Part shown: positions 7,913-17,890 of the stretch, piece by piece
Layout: every line of letters starts with the position of its first letter
How positions within the stretch are numbered: position 1 is the first letter of the stretch
NCBI RefSeq assembly: GCF_000382245.1
Contig: NZ_KB907862.1
Location: 62,001 to 126,000 of the forward strand
Direction of reading: 5' to 3'
Origin: Kushneria aurantia DSM 21353
GTDB lineage: Bacteria; Pseudomonadota; Gammaproteobacteria; Pseudomonadales; Halomonadaceae
DNA: 64,000 bases
Made by a program: the position numbers and the translations under genes
The notes under the pieces: model-generated
Seen by the model: the letters and a program-made list of their open reading frames with translations, nothing else
Told to the model about the DNA's origin: nothing
The model's database searches: none

Positions 7913-10900
7913 CGTCTTCTCTCCTGGCGATAGGCATCGGCGGGGCGTCAAGTTTCCATGCGATCCTGACAAGATGGTCAAAGTCGAAACGGCGGGCGGC
8001 GGTACGCATCTCCTTTATGATCTCGCCCTTCGTTGGACAGGCCGTCTCGATTTCGCCGAGCACGGCTTCAATACCGGCAACAGCGCCGGCATCGGCGGCA
8101 GCCTGAAGCCGAGCCCGCAGGCCTGCGGCATTAGCCGATGCGGCCGGCTCGGAGCGTGGCAGCGGCGGCGCGTCCGAAGCCATCATGGCAGCGGGTCCAG
8201 CGCTGGCCTCTACGCGGGCCCGGGGGTGGGCTTGCGGCGCGTGCTGCAATAATGTCGCCAGTTTCTCCTCCAGCAGCTCCAGGTTGATCGGTTTGGAGAG
8301 GTAGGCATCGCAGCCGACAGCTTCGCTGCGCGCCACATCTTCGCCATAGGCGTTGGCGGAAACCACCAGGATCGGTGCGTCGGAAAGGCAACGTGCTCGA
8401 ATCAGGCGGCTGACCTCAAAGCCATCCATTGCCGGCATGCCAACGTCCATGACGATGAGATCGACACGCTCGGCAGCCAGAAAGCGCAGCGCGCTCGGCC
8501 CATCGGCACAGCTGGCCACCTCGAAGCCCTGCGGCTTCAGAACGTCGCCGAGCAGAGCGCGCTGATCCGGCATGTCATCTACCACCAGGGCTCGACGCTG
8601 TGGCGCCGGCATGTCAATGACATTCGGCGTGGTGCCGGCGTGCAGCGGCACTGGCATCACGCGAGCGAGGAAGACACGCAGCTTGAAATGGCTACCTATA
8701 CCTCCTGCCCCCGGACTTACCGTCAACTCGCCACCCATAAGCTGCGCCAGCAGTTGGCAGATGGTCAGCCCCAGTCCGGTGCCGGCGGTATCTGCGCTGG
8801 ACGGCACATCAAGCCTTTCGAAAGGCAGGAAAATCTCTTCCAGACGAGATGGATCGATGCCCGGCCCGGTATCGATCACATCAAAGGTCGCCACCTCCCA
8901 GGCATAAGCGATGCGCAGACGCACGCTCCCTTCGCTGGTGAAGCGGATCGCGTTGCTGAGCAGATTGATCAGAACCTGTCGCAGCCGCTGTTCGTCACCG
9001 CGCACTCGCTCCGGGATGCGGCTATGCCACTCGATGCGGAAATCCAATCCCCTGTCCTCGGCCTGCGGAGCGAACATGGCATCAAGCTGATTCATCAGCC
9101 CCTGCATATCGATCTCGCCGACCTCGAGGCTGAGTCGCCCCGCTTCGATACGGGCGATATCCAGCAGCCCATCGACGAGCGCCAGCAGATGCTCTCCGCT
9201 GCGCTGGATGATGTCGAGCCGGTCACGCTGTACAGCGTCGAAACGCTCATCGCGACGCAGTAGCTGGGTATAGCCGAGCACATTGTTCAGCGGTGTACGC
9301 AACTCATGGCTCAGACTCGAAACGTAGCGACTCTTGGCCCGATTGGCAGCCTCGGCTTCGCTCTTGGCACGCTGCAGTTCAGCATCGGTTTTCTCGTGGG
9401 CGCGAATCTCGTGCATGAGCAATTCGGTCTGACGCGAAGTCTCTTCCTGGGCTACCGCCCGCGCCTCACGTGTCAGCACGACCCACCAGGACAGCATCGC
9501 CGTTAGTGCGCTCAGAAGCAGGAAGGTGCGAACGAAGATATCGAAAAGTGCATCCGTGTCATCATCGACCAGCAGCGGCGCAACCTGGGCATACACTGTT
9601 ACCAGCACACCGGCCAGCACCAGACTCAGTGCGCCCAACACCAGCACATAGAAACTCAGGCGCGTATACAGGCCCGGAAAAACCGATTTTGGCAACAGAC
9701 GCAGAAGTAGCGCGCGACGCTGCGATGAGAAGTGTGCCTCCGGACGGCAGATATCATTGCAGCGCATATCGAGGCTACAGCACAGAGAACAGATGGTGCC
9801 GGCGTAGGCCGGACACATCGCCATGTCGTCAAGCTCGAAATTATTGTGGCAAAGCACGCATATGGCATGGCCCTCCCGATTCGAAGCGAGCATCTCCCGC
9901 GATACCGGTTTGCGAGCGAGATAAAAGCGACCGCGCGTCAATAGCGCGATAACAATGGCGCTGACAAAGGCACCGCCCAGCGCGATCGCCGGCGCCGCGG
10001 CACGTGCTGCCGGGCCAAACAGGCCGGCATAGGCGGCCAGGGCCGCTCCTCCCGCCAGTACCAGTGCGCCGATGCCGACTGGATTGATATCGTAGAGATG
10101 GCCGCGTTTGAACTCGATGCCGCGAGGTGACAACCCCAGCGGCTTATTGATCACCAGATCAGCAGCCAGCGCACCGATCCATGCAGCGGCCAGATTGGCA
10201 TAGAACCCCAATACACTCTCGATAGCGGTAAATATACCGACCTCGAGCAGAATCAGCGCAATCAATACGTTAAAAATCAGCCACACCACTCTCCCCGGAT
10301 GACTGCGCGTCACTCGCGAGAAAAAATTGGACCACGCCAACGAACCGGCATAGGCGTTGGTGACGTTGATCTTGATCTGCGAAAGAACCACAAAGAGCAC
10401 GGTCGCCGCCAGTACAAGCCCGGGTGAATCGAAAACATAGCCGAAAGCGACCTGATACAGATGCGTCGGCTCGACCGCCTGCGCCCAGGGCAACTCATGC
10501 TGCAGTGCCAAAAAGGCAAGCAGAGCGCCACCGAATATCTTGAGCCCACCCAGGACGACCCACCCCGGGCCGGCCATGACCACCGCCAGCCACCAGCGCA
10601 GGCGATTTCGGGCATGTTTTTCCGGCAAAAAGCGCAGATAGTCGACCTGCTCGCCTATCTGCGCCACCAGTGACAGTGCGACGCCGCAGGCAGCACCAAA
10701 GGCGGCCCAGGCAAAGCTGCCATCGTGCTGTCGCCCGGTGAAAGTGCTGAAATCGGTGAAAGTCTCCGGACGCTGCCAGGCAATGCAGAGATAGGGCAGC
10801 ACCAGCAGTATCAGCCACAGCGGCTGAGTCCAGGCTTGCAGGCGATTGATCGCCGTAACGCCATAAATCACCAGTGGAATGATCGCCACCGAGCTCAACA

Positions 10901-11369
10901 GATAGGCCAGTGACAACGGCATGCCGGAATACATAGTGATCGCCTGCCCCATGATGGCCGCTTCCAGGGCGAAAAAAAGAAAGGTGAAGCCGGCATAGAT
11001 CAGCGATGTAATCGTCGAACCCAGATAGCCGAATCCGGCGCCTCGTGTAAGTAGATCGATATCGACGCCATAGCGAGCGGCATAGTAGGCAATCGGCAGG
11101 CTCAGCGCGAAGATCATGCAGCAGACGGTCAGGATGGCAGTGGCGGCAGTGGCAAAGCCGTAACGCACCATCAAAACGGCACCGATCGCCTCCAGCGCCA
11201 GAAAAGAGATCCCTCCAAGGGCAGTATTGGCAATACAGGCCTCGCGCCATTTACGAAACGAACGGGCGGTGAAGCGCAGGGCATAGTCTTCCAGAGTTTC
11301 ATCACCGACCCAGCGATTATAGGCTCGGCGGATCTTGACGATGCGCTGCGGTGACGACCGGGGATCCAT
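7902..11369 (-). CDS. NCS1 permease - Cys-rich - hybrid histidine kinase fusion
   Basis: A 1155-aa sensor. Residues 30-480 form a complete NCS1 (cytosine/purine/allantoin permease-type) membrane domain of about 12 helices with LTRGAGFGYLGS and INVTNAYAGSLAWSNFF. Residues 504-541 hold eight cysteines (C504, C507, C519, C527, C530, C531, C537, C541), a probable metal site. Two more helices (570-630) lead to a coiled linker, HisKA with the phospho-His in SLSHELRTPLNN (H688), HATPase (LLSNAIRF, DTGPGID, GTGLGLTIC), a receiver domain (DLIVMDVGMP) and a C-terminal tail that may be a phosphotransfer-like helix bundle. The permease part probably binds or transports the cue. It is divergent from an amide importer. 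The architecture parallels CbrA (SSS permease plus kinase), with a different transporter family. Confidence 0.9.
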   Translation of the reverse strand: MDPRSSPQRIVKIRRAYNRWVGDETLEDYALRFTARSFRKWREACIANTALGGISFLALEAIGAVLMVRYGFATAATAILTVCCMIFALSLPIAYYAARYGVDIDLLTRGAGFGYLGSTITSLIYAGFTFLFFALEAAIMGQAITMYSGMPLSLAYLLSSVAIIPLVIYGVTAINRLQAWTQPLWLILLVLPYLCIAWQRPETFTDFSTFTGRQHDGSFAWAAFGAACGVALSLVAQIGEQVDYLRFLPEKHARNRLRWWLAVVMAGPGWVVLGGLKIFGGALLAFLALQHELPWAQAVEPTHLYQVAFGYVFDSPGLVLAATVLFVVLSQIKINVTNAYAGSLAWSNFFSRVTRSHPGRVVWLIFNVLIALILLEVGIFTAIESVLGFYANLAAAWIGALAADLVINKPLGLSPRGIEFKRGHLYDINPVGIGALVLAGGAALAAYAGLFGPAARAAAPAIALGGAFVSAIVIALLTRGRFYLARKPVSREMLASNREGHAICVLCHNNFELDDMAMCPAYAGTICSLCCSLDMRCNDICRPEAHFSSQRRALLLRLLPKSVFPGLYTRLSFYVLVLGALSLVLAGVLVTVYAQVAPLLVDDDTDALFDIFVRTFLLLSALTAMLSWWVVLTREARAVAQEETSRQTELLMHEIRAHEKTDAELQRAKSEAEAANRAKSRYVSSLSHELRTPLNNVLGYTQLLRRDERFDAVQRDRLDIIQRSGEHLLALVDGLLDIARIEAGRLSLEVGEIDMQGLMNQLDAMFAPQAEDRGLDFRIEWHSRIPERVRGDEQRLRQVLINLLSNAIRFTSEGSVRLRIAYAWEVATFDVIDTGPGIDPSRLEEIFLPFERLDVPSSADTAGTGLGLTICQLLAQLMGGELTVSPGAGGIGSHFKLRVFLARVMPVPLHAGTTPNVIDMPAPQRRALVVDDMPDQRALLGDVLKPQGFEVASCADGPSALRFLAAERVDLIVMDVGMPAMDGFEVSRLIRARCLSDAPILVVSANAYGEDVARSEAVGCDAYLSKPINLELLEEKLATLLQHAPQAHPRARVEASAGPAAMMASDAPPLPRSEPAASANAAGLRARLQAAADAGAVAGIEAVLGEIETACPTKGEIIKEMRTAARRFDFDHLVRIAWKLDAPPMPIARREDDDA

Positions 11370-11465
11370 GTCAGCCCCTCCTGGATGTCCGCTCAGCGAG
11401 TGGCGGCAATAAGCGATGAAAGGCTACATGCTTGCACGTCCTGCCGGCACCCTGCCGCTTTTCAA

Positions 11466-11483
11466 CTACGTCAAACGACGTAG
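11466..11483. promoter_or_regulatory. Inverted repeat in the permease-kinase / amide operon intergenic region
   Basis: CTACGTC (11466-11472), four bases AAAC, GACGTAG (11477-11483): perfect 7-bp arms. It lies 96 bp from the kinase start and 144 bp from the importer start. A short-spaced dyad of this kind is the form expected of a LuxR/GerE-type regulator site, so it may be the site of the response regulator at 6980-7912. No clear -35/-10 pair was recognised on either side. Confidence 0.5.
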
Positions 11484-11627
11484 GTCAGTGCGTTGATCAG
11501 CGTATGGGCGATCCGTGAGTGCCACGTCAGTGTAGATAGCGAAGAGAACCTCCCATGAGCAGACCGCCGTGCCACGGCAGCAACGGCGTTCGGCACTTTT
11601 TGCTTTCGCTATCCCACGGAGTACTTC

Positions 11628-12884
11628 ATGACACAACAAAAGACGAAGTTCTGCCCTTCCGGCCGGCAACTGCTGGCGGCACTCACTCTCACCGCCCTGG
11701 GCTGTAGCGCCATGCTGGACTCGGTGCAGGCCGGAGAAAAACCCTCTACCGAAGAGGTCAATACCACAGGGCTTGCCGTAACCGATGATACGGTCAGGGT
11801 CGGTATTCTGCATTCATTGACCGGTACCATGGCAATCAGTGAAACCGGCTCCGTACAGGCCGAGCAACTGGCCATCAAGCAGATCAACGAGCAGGGCGGC
11901 GTGCTGGGCCGTCAAATCGAGTATATCGTCGAGGATGGTGCCAGCGACTGGCCCACCTTCGCCGAAAAGGCGCGCAAGCTGCTGGAAGAAGATGACGTTG
12001 CCTCGGTATTCGGCGCCTGGACTTCGGCTTCACGCAAGGCGGTGCTGCCGGTCTTCGAGCAAAATAACGGCCTGCTCTACTATCCCACCTTCTACGAGGG
12101 TCTGGAACAGTCCGAAAACGTCATCTACACCGGCCAGGAAGCTACCCAGCAGATTCTTGCCGCCCTCGACTGGGTCGCCGAGACCCATGGCGCCGAGACC
12201 TTCTATCTGGTCGGCTCGGACTATATCTGGCCGCGCACCTCCATGAAGATCGCGCGAACGCACATCGAGCGTGATCTGGGCGGTGAAGTCGTCGGCGAGG
12301 ACTATTATCCGCTGGGTAACACTCAGTTCGGCTCACTGATCAACAAGATCAAGCTGCGCAAGCCTGACCTGGTATTCGCCGCCGTGGTCGGTGGCTCCAA
12401 CGTCGCCTGGTTCAAGCAGCTCAATGCCGCCGGCATGACCCCTGAGCGCATGCCGATGCTGACCATCTCGGTGACCGAGGACGAAGTGCTGGGTATCGGC
12501 AAGCAGAACGTAGCCGGTTTCTGGTCGTCGATGAAGTACTTCCAGAGCCTCGATATCCCTGCCAACAACGACTTCGTTGCCGCCTTCAGGGCCGAATACG
12601 GCGAGGATGCGGTCATCGGTGACGTGACCGAATCCGCCTACCTCGGCCCCTGGCTGTGGAAGCGTGCGGTCGAAAAGGCCGGCAGCTTCGACGTCAGCAG
12701 GGTGACCGCCGCCTCGGCCGGACTGGAGTGGCAGGAAGGTCTGCCGCACGGCTACACCAGACTCATGCCCAACCACCATCTGTCGATGCGCACTCGCATC
12801 GGGGAGTGGCAGCCGGATGGTCAGGCGAGGGTGATCTTCGAGTCGGAAATCATCGAGCCCAATCCCTTCCCGGAAGGCTACTGA
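11628..12884 (+). CDS. Amide/urea ABC transporter substrate-binding protein (FmdD/UrtA-like)
   Basis: Periplasmic binding protein of the branched-chain amino acid/urea superfamily, 418 aa. It has a signal peptide (hydrophobic residues 15-29, C26 too far inside a context that is not a good lipobox). The mature protein shows VRVGILHSLTGTMAISE, GGVLGRQIEYIVEDGASDWPTFAEKA and FGAWTSASRKAVLPVFE, all close to UrtA/FmdD. GGAG lies 6 nt before ATG 11628. It is first in an importer operon that ends in formamidase, so short amides such as formamide or acetamide, or urea, are the likely ligands; no urease genes are present here. Confidence 0.9.
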   Translation: MTQQKTKFCPSGRQLLAALTLTALGCSAMLDSVQAGEKPSTEEVNTTGLAVTDDTVRVGILHSLTGTMAISETGSVQAEQLAIKQINEQGGVLGRQIEYIVEDGASDWPTFAEKARKLLEEDDVASVFGAWTSASRKAVLPVFEQNNGLLYYPTFYEGLEQSENVIYTGQEATQQILAALDWVAETHGAETFYLVGSDYIWPRTSMKIARTHIERDLGGEVVGEDYYPLGNTQFGSLINKIKLRKPDLVFAAVVGGSNVAWFKQLNAAGMTPERMPMLTISVTEDEVLGIGKQNVAGFWSSMKYFQSLDIPANNDFVAAFRAEYGEDAVIGDVTESAYLGPWLWKRAVEKAGSFDVSRVTAASAGLEWQEGLPHGYTRLMPNHHLSMRTRIGEWQPDGQARVIFESEIIEPNPFPEGY

Positions 12885-12959
12885 TCTCCATTTCCCGCCC
12901 GCCAACAGTAACGGCGCAGTGGCATGGGTACTGCGCCGGTATCGCACAGGAGGTCTCTC

Positions 12960-13883
12960 ATGAGCGGTTTTACCACTCAGGAACTCTTCGCCATTTTCGC
13001 CATGCAGGGCTTCTCCGGCCTGAGCCTGTTCTGTGTCTTTTTGCTCATGGCACTGGGGCTCGCGATCATTTTCGGCCAGATGGGCGTCATCAACATGGCC
13101 CATGGTGAGTTCATGACGCTGGGCGCCTACCTCACCTATCTGGTATCGGTACAGGCCGCCACCCTGGGGGAGTGGGCGCTTGACGCCTACTTTCCGGTAG
13201 CCATTGCTGTCGCCTTCCTCGGTGCTTTCATGCTCGGCTACCTGGTCGAACGCTTCATGATTCGCCATCTCTATCAGCGACCACTGGACACCCTGCTCGC
13301 CACCTGGGGTCTGGGGTTGATCCTTCAGCAGCTGTTCCGCTCGATTTTCGGACCGCGAGAAAAAACCGTCACCATGCCGGACTGGCTGCTGGGCTCCTAT
13401 AGCGCCACCGACATGATCGATATCCCTCTCAACGGCCTGTTTATCCTTGCCATCACTATCCTGCTTAGCGTGGCGTTACTGGTATTGCTGTACCGCTCAC
13501 GCTGGGGCACAAAAGTACGCGCCACCACCCAGAATCGCACCATGGCCAACGCCGCCGGCATCAATACCGACCGGGTCGACCGGCTGACCTTCGCTCTGGG
13601 ATGCGGTACCGCAGGTGTGGCAGGAGCGGCATTCACCACCATCGCCTCTACCGGCCCGACATCAGGGGGCCAATACATTGTCGATACCTTCCTCGTAGTG
13701 GTCTTCGGCGGCGCAGCAAGCCTGTTTGGCACCATCGTATCGGCCTTCGGCATTGCCCAGTCGCAATCGATCCTGTCGTTTTTCTGGTCAGGCTCGATGG
13801 CCAAGGTATTCACCCTGCTGACGGTGGTCGTGATTCTCATGTTCCGCCCCCAGGGACTGTTCGCCAGTAAGGTGCGTCGCTGA
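12960..13883 (+). CDS. Amide/urea ABC permease 1 (FmdE/UrtB-like)
   Basis: A 307-aa inner-membrane permease of the LivH type with about eight helices. GQMGVINMAHGEFMTLGAY is the UrtB signature in which the first helix hairpin contacts the partner permease; the C-terminal FGGAASLFGTIVSAFGIAQSQSIL is also typical. ATG 12960 has a perfect AGGAGGT 5 nt upstream; an upstream in-frame ATG at 12924 is disregarded. It works as a heterodimer with the next gene product. Confidence 0.93.
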   Translation: MSGFTTQELFAIFAMQGFSGLSLFCVFLLMALGLAIIFGQMGVINMAHGEFMTLGAYLTYLVSVQAATLGEWALDAYFPVAIAVAFLGAFMLGYLVERFMIRHLYQRPLDTLLATWGLGLILQQLFRSIFGPREKTVTMPDWLLGSYSATDMIDIPLNGLFILAITILLSVALLVLLYRSRWGTKVRATTQNRTMANAAGINTDRVDRLTFALGCGTAGVAGAAFTTIASTGPTSGGQYIVDTFLVVVFGGAASLFGTIVSAFGIAQSQSILSFFWSGSMAKVFTLLTVVVILMFRPQGLFASKVRR

Positions 13884-13913
13884 CAGACGCGCCCCGCTTT
13901 CGGGAGAAATAAC

Positions 13914-15053
13914 ATGAAAGCCATGATTACGGCATTCGGCGGACGTATCACCTTCATCCAGCTGGCAGTAATAGCGGCGCTGCTGATGGTGCTGCTGCCG
14001 GCGATAACTGACATCTATCGCCTCAACCTCTTTGGTAAATATCTAACCTACGCCTTCGTGGCCGTCGGCCTTGTGCTGTGCTGGGGCCATGGCGGGATCC
14101 TCAGCCTCGGTCAGGGCATCTTCTTCGGTCTGGGAGGCTATTGCATGGCCATGTTTCTGAAGCTGGAGGCCTCCACGCCGGAAGCGACCGCCAGCCAGAC
14201 CACGCCCGGTATACCCGACTTCATGGACTGGAACCGGGTCACCGAGCTGCCATGGTTCTGGGAGCCCTTCAACAGCTTCACGCTGACGCTGATGGCGATC
14301 GTGGTGATACCGGCCGTATTCGCCTGGCTGATCGGCTACGCCATGTTTAAACGCCGCGTCGGTGGTGTCTACTTTGCCATCATCACTCAGGCAATCGCCG
14401 TGATCATGACGATCCTGATTGTCGGCCAGCAGGGCTATACCGGTGGCATTAACGGTATTACCGACCTGCGCACACTGCTTGGCTGGGATATTCGTACCGA
14501 CAGCGCCAGAACCATTCTCTACTACGCCTGCTGCGTCGCACTGCTGCTCTGCCTTCTGGCGAGTCGCTATCTGCTGGAGAGCCGGTTTGGCCGACTACTG
14601 ATCGCCATGCGCGATCAGGAAGACCGGGTGCGCTTCTCCGGCTATGACGTCGCCAATATGAAAGTGTTCGTATTCGTGGTGGCCTCGGTTTTTGCTGCTA
14701 TTGGCGGCGCGTTCTTTACACTTCAGGTGGGCTTCATGTCACCGACCTTTATCGGCGCCGTGGCCTCTATCGAGATGGTCGTGTTCTGCGCCGTGGGCGG
14801 CCGCCTCTCGGTAGTCGGTGCGGCAGTGGGCGCCTTCATGGTGAGCTGGTCAAAGACGACGCTTTCGGAAACCTTTCCGCAGCTGTGGCCGGTACTGCTG
14901 GGCGCGCTGTTCATTGCAGTGGTGATGTTTTTTCCGCGCGGCCTGGCGGGACTGGTCAGCGATTACGCCCCGCAGGCGCTCTCGAAATGGCGCCGACAAG
15001 CCGGGCGCACACCACCGTCCGGCGATCCAGCCGCCGAGGAGCCGAGCCGATGA
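13914..15053 (+). CDS. Amide/urea ABC permease 2 (FmdF/UrtC-like)
   Basis: A 379-aa LivM-type permease with about ten helices. CWGHGGILSLGQGIFFGLGGY and the EDRVRFSGYDVANMKVFVF segment, the EAA-like contact to the ATPase, match UrtC. It has an insertion rich in charged residues (KLEASTPEATA...) typical of urea/amide members and absent from LivM. GGGAGA precedes ATG 13914. Its stop overlaps the next start (ATGA). Confidence 0.93.
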   Translation: MKAMITAFGGRITFIQLAVIAALLMVLLPAITDIYRLNLFGKYLTYAFVAVGLVLCWGHGGILSLGQGIFFGLGGYCMAMFLKLEASTPEATASQTTPGIPDFMDWNRVTELPWFWEPFNSFTLTLMAIVVIPAVFAWLIGYAMFKRRVGGVYFAIITQAIAVIMTILIVGQQGYTGGINGITDLRTLLGWDIRTDSARTILYYACCVALLLCLLASRYLLESRFGRLLIAMRDQEDRVRFSGYDVANMKVFVFVVASVFAAIGGAFFTLQVGFMSPTFIGAVASIEMVVFCAVGGRLSVVGAAVGAFMVSWSKTTLSETFPQLWPVLLGALFIAVVMFFPRGLAGLVSDYAPQALSKWRRQAGRTPPSGDPAAEEPSR

Positions 15054-15790
15054 ACAACGCCATGTTGCTCGAGATCGAGGACCTCGAAGTCTCCTTCGAC
15101 GGCTTCAAGGCGATCGACGGGCTCAACTTCTACGTCGAGCGCCACGAGCTGCGAGTAGTGATCGGCCCCAATGGGGCCGGCAAGACCACGCTGCTCGATC
15201 TGATCTGCGGCAAGACCCGCGCCACCGGCGGCAGGATCACATTCAATAACAGGGAGCTGACACGTCTTGCGGAGCACCGGATCGTTCAAGCCGGCGTGGG
15301 GCGCAAGTTCCAGACACCCTCGGTCTATGAAAACCTGACGGTCTACCAGAACCTGGAACTCTCCTCGCCTGGCGCGCGCTCGGTGCTGTCGAGTCTGTTC
15401 TTTCGTCGCACGCCAGAGCTTCGGTCACGCATCGACGAGATTGCGCGAACCATCTATCTCAGCGATCAACTGACGATAAGCGCCGGACTTTTGAGCCACG
15501 GCCAGAAACAGTGGCTGGAGATCGGCATGCTGCTGATTCAGGACCCGCAACTGTTGATGCTCGACGAACCCGTGGCCGGCATGAGCGTGCCCGAACGCGA
15601 AGCCACCGCAGCCCTGCTCAACCGCATCAGAGAGAACCGTGCGGTAATCGTTATCGAACACGACATGGATTTCGTCAAGGAGATCGGGCGCAAGGTCACC
15701 GTACTCCATCAGGGTCGGATTATCGCTGAAGGGCCAGTAGAAAAGGTAGCCGCCGATGAGCGCGTCATAGAAGTCTATCTCGGCCACTAG
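15050..15790 (+). CDS. Amide/urea ABC ATPase 1 (UrtD-like)
   Basis: A 246-aa ATP-binding subunit of the LivG/UrtD class. Walker A GPNGAGKTTLLD, an LSHGQKQWLEIGMLL variant of the ABC signature (UrtD proteins have this SHGQKQWLEI form), Walker B LLMLDEPVAGM and the H-loop VIEHDMDFV. ATG 15050 overlaps the stop of the permease gene by 4 bp, giving coupled translation. Together with the next gene it powers the importer. Confidence 0.94.
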   Translation: MNNAMLLEIEDLEVSFDGFKAIDGLNFYVERHELRVVIGPNGAGKTTLLDLICGKTRATGGRITFNNRELTRLAEHRIVQAGVGRKFQTPSVYENLTVYQNLELSSPGARSVLSSLFFRRTPELRSRIDEIARTIYLSDQLTISAGLLSHGQKQWLEIGMLLIQDPQLLMLDEPVAGMSVPEREATAALLNRIRENRAVIVIEHDMDFVKEIGRKVTVLHQGRIIAEGPVEKVAADERVIEVYLGH

Positions 15791-15819
15791 CGGGCCGCTC
15801 AGCTGCAGGGGAAACCATT

Positions 15820-16506
15820 ATGCTTCATACCCGCGACATTCGCGTGAGCTACGGCATGAGCGAGGTCATTCACGGTCTTTCGTTCGGTGTCGGCAACAAT
15901 GAAACACTGGCCATCATGGGGCGCAACGGCATGGGCAAGACCACGCTGTTCAAGGCTCTCATCGGCATTTTGCCTGCCAGCGGCACCATTCAATTCGGCA
16001 CCGAGGAGATCATAAGGCGTCAGCCTTTCGAACGCGTCAAACGCGGGCTGGCCTATGTCCCCCAGGGGCGGTTGGTATTCGGCACGCTCAGCGTCGAAGA
16101 GAACATCAGCGCCGGGCTTGAGGCCACCGGTCGGCGCAGCGTGCCAACGGACATCTATGATCTCTTTCCGGTGCTCCATGACATGCGTCGACGCAAGGCG
16201 GGCAATCTCTCCGGCGGTCAGCAGCAGCAGCTTGCCATCGCCCGCGCACTGGCCACCGACCCGAAAGTGCTGCTGCTCGACGAACCCACCGAGGGAATTC
16301 AGCCTTCAATCATCAAGGACTTGGCGAGAACACTTAATGAGATCAAGAGGATACGAAAGATCAGCATTGTCGTATCGGAGCAGGTTTTGAGCTTCGCCAG
16401 CGATATTGCCGACCGCATGATCGTGCTCGACAAGGGCCATATCGCTTTCGAAACCGCCGGTGACGAAATCGATGCCGCTCGTATCAGCCGACATCTCACC
16501 GTCTGA
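15820..16506 (+). CDS. Amide/urea ABC ATPase 2 (UrtE-like)
   Basis: A 228-aa LivF/UrtE-type ATPase. Walker A GRNGMGKTTLFKAL, Q-loop AYVPQGRLVFGTLSVEEN, signature LSGGQQQQLAIARAL, Walker B LLLDEPTEGIQPSII. The EGIQPS ending is characteristic of UrtE. It is the last transporter gene; a 144-bp gap without a recognisable terminator precedes formamidase. Confidence 0.94.
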   Translation: MLHTRDIRVSYGMSEVIHGLSFGVGNNETLAIMGRNGMGKTTLFKALIGILPASGTIQFGTEEIIRRQPFERVKRGLAYVPQGRLVFGTLSVEENISAGLEATGRRSVPTDIYDLFPVLHDMRRRKAGNLSGGQQQQLAIARALATDPKVLLLDEPTEGIQPSIIKDLARTLNEIKRIRKISIVVSEQVLSFASDIADRMIVLDKGHIAFETAGDEIDAARISRHLTV

Positions 16507-16650
16507 TGGTTTGCAGCCGATCAGCGTTAAGTCCGACAGGCTGCCAGCTGCGTTATCCGACGTATTGCTGCACAGCACCCGGGGCTGAAGACTGAAGTTG
16601 ATGCTCGATATTCCGGCTCGTCTACAAGACACCGCTACAAGGAGAAAAAA

Positions 16651-17886
16651 ATGACTGATACGCTCATAAGGGTCGACCTTGACACGCCCGCCACCGCCAA
16701 CGAAAAGGTGCACAACCGCTGGCACCCCGATATCCCCATGGCCTGCTGGGTACAGCCCGGTGCCGACTTCATTCTCGAAACCTACGACTGGACCGCCGGT
16801 GCTGTCGCCAACAACGACGACGCTACCGACGTTCGCGATGTGGATCTGAGCACGGTTCATTATCTTTCAGGACCCGTCGGCGTCAAAGGTGCCGAACCGG
16901 GTGACCTGCTGGTAGTGGACATTCTCGATATAGGCGCGCTGAAGGGTGCCGAATGGGGCTTCAACGGTTTCTTCTCAAGGCAGAATGGCGGCGGCTTTCT
17001 CACCGAGCACTTTCCTCATGCTCAGAAATCAATCTGGGACTTTCACGGCCTCTACACCAGTTCGCGCCACATACCGGGAGTCAATTTCGCCGGACTGATC
17101 CATCCGGGACTGATCGGCTGTCTCCCCAGCCGCGACCTGCTCGGCACCTGGAACAGTCGCGAGAAGGAACTGATCGCCACTGATCCCGACCGCGTACCGC
17201 CGCTGGCCAATCCACCGGTTGCCGAGACCGCCCACATGGGAGCACTGACCGGTGACGATCGCAACCGGGCTGCCGCCGAAGGGGCGCGTACAGTGCCGCC
17301 ACGCGAACATGGCGGCAACTGCGATATCAAGGACCTGTCGCGGGGTTCGAAGGTCTACTTCCCGGTTTATGTCGACGGTGCCGGGCTGTCAGTGGGTGAC
17401 CTGCACTTCAGCCAGGGTGACGGCGAAATCACTTTCTGCGGTGCGATCGAAATGGCCGGTGGCTGGGTACATATGAAAGTCGAGCTGATCAAGGGCGGGA
17501 TGCAGAAATACGGCATCAAAAATCCGATCTTCAAACCCAGTCCGATCGTGCCGACCTACAACGACTATCTCATCTTTGAGGGAATATCAGTCGACGAGGC
17601 CGGCAAGCAACACTATCTCGACGTCAATGTCGCCTATCGCCAGGCCTGTCTGAACGCCATCGAGTACCTCAAAAAGTTCGGCTACTCCGGCGCTCAGGCC
17701 TACTCCCTGCTGGGCTGTGCCCCCGTGCAGGGGCATATCAGCGGCGTGGTCGATATCCCCAACTCCTGTGCGACGCTGTGGCTCCCCTGCGACATCTTCG
17801 ACTTCGATATCCAGCCGAATGCCAGCGGACCACAGCAGATCATTTCGTCAGGTGTCGACGTACCGATCGCCTACGACAAGGAGTAG
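16651..17886 (+). CDS. fmdA: Formamidase (acetamidase/formamidase family)
   Basis: Hydrolyses formamide to formate and ammonia. The 411-aa length and the segments HNRWHPDIPMACWVQPGADF, GPVGVKGAEPGDLLVVDILD, HPGLIGCLPSRDLL and EHGGNCDIKDLSRGSKVYFP match FmdA of the FmdA/AmdA family; the zinc/catalytic region around GGNCDIK is intact. The ribosome site AAGGAG lies before ATG 16651. It follows the importer, the same set as fmdDEF and fmdAB of Methylophilus methylotrophus though rearranged. It is cytoplasmic, consistent with import of the substrate first. Confidence 0.93.
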   Translation: MTDTLIRVDLDTPATANEKVHNRWHPDIPMACWVQPGADFILETYDWTAGAVANNDDATDVRDVDLSTVHYLSGPVGVKGAEPGDLLVVDILDIGALKGAEWGFNGFFSRQNGGGFLTEHFPHAQKSIWDFHGLYTSSRHIPGVNFAGLIHPGLIGCLPSRDLLGTWNSREKELIATDPDRVPPLANPPVAETAHMGALTGDDRNRAAAEGARTVPPREHGGNCDIKDLSRGSKVYFPVYVDGAGLSVGDLHFSQGDGEITFCGAIEMAGGWVHMKVELIKGGMQKYGIKNPIFKPSPIVPTYNDYLIFEGISVDEAGKQHYLDVNVAYRQACLNAIEYLKKFGYSGAQAYSLLGCAPVQGHISGVVDIPNSCATLWLPCDIFDFDIQPNASGPQQIISSGVDVPIAYDKE

Positions 17887-17890
17887 CCAC

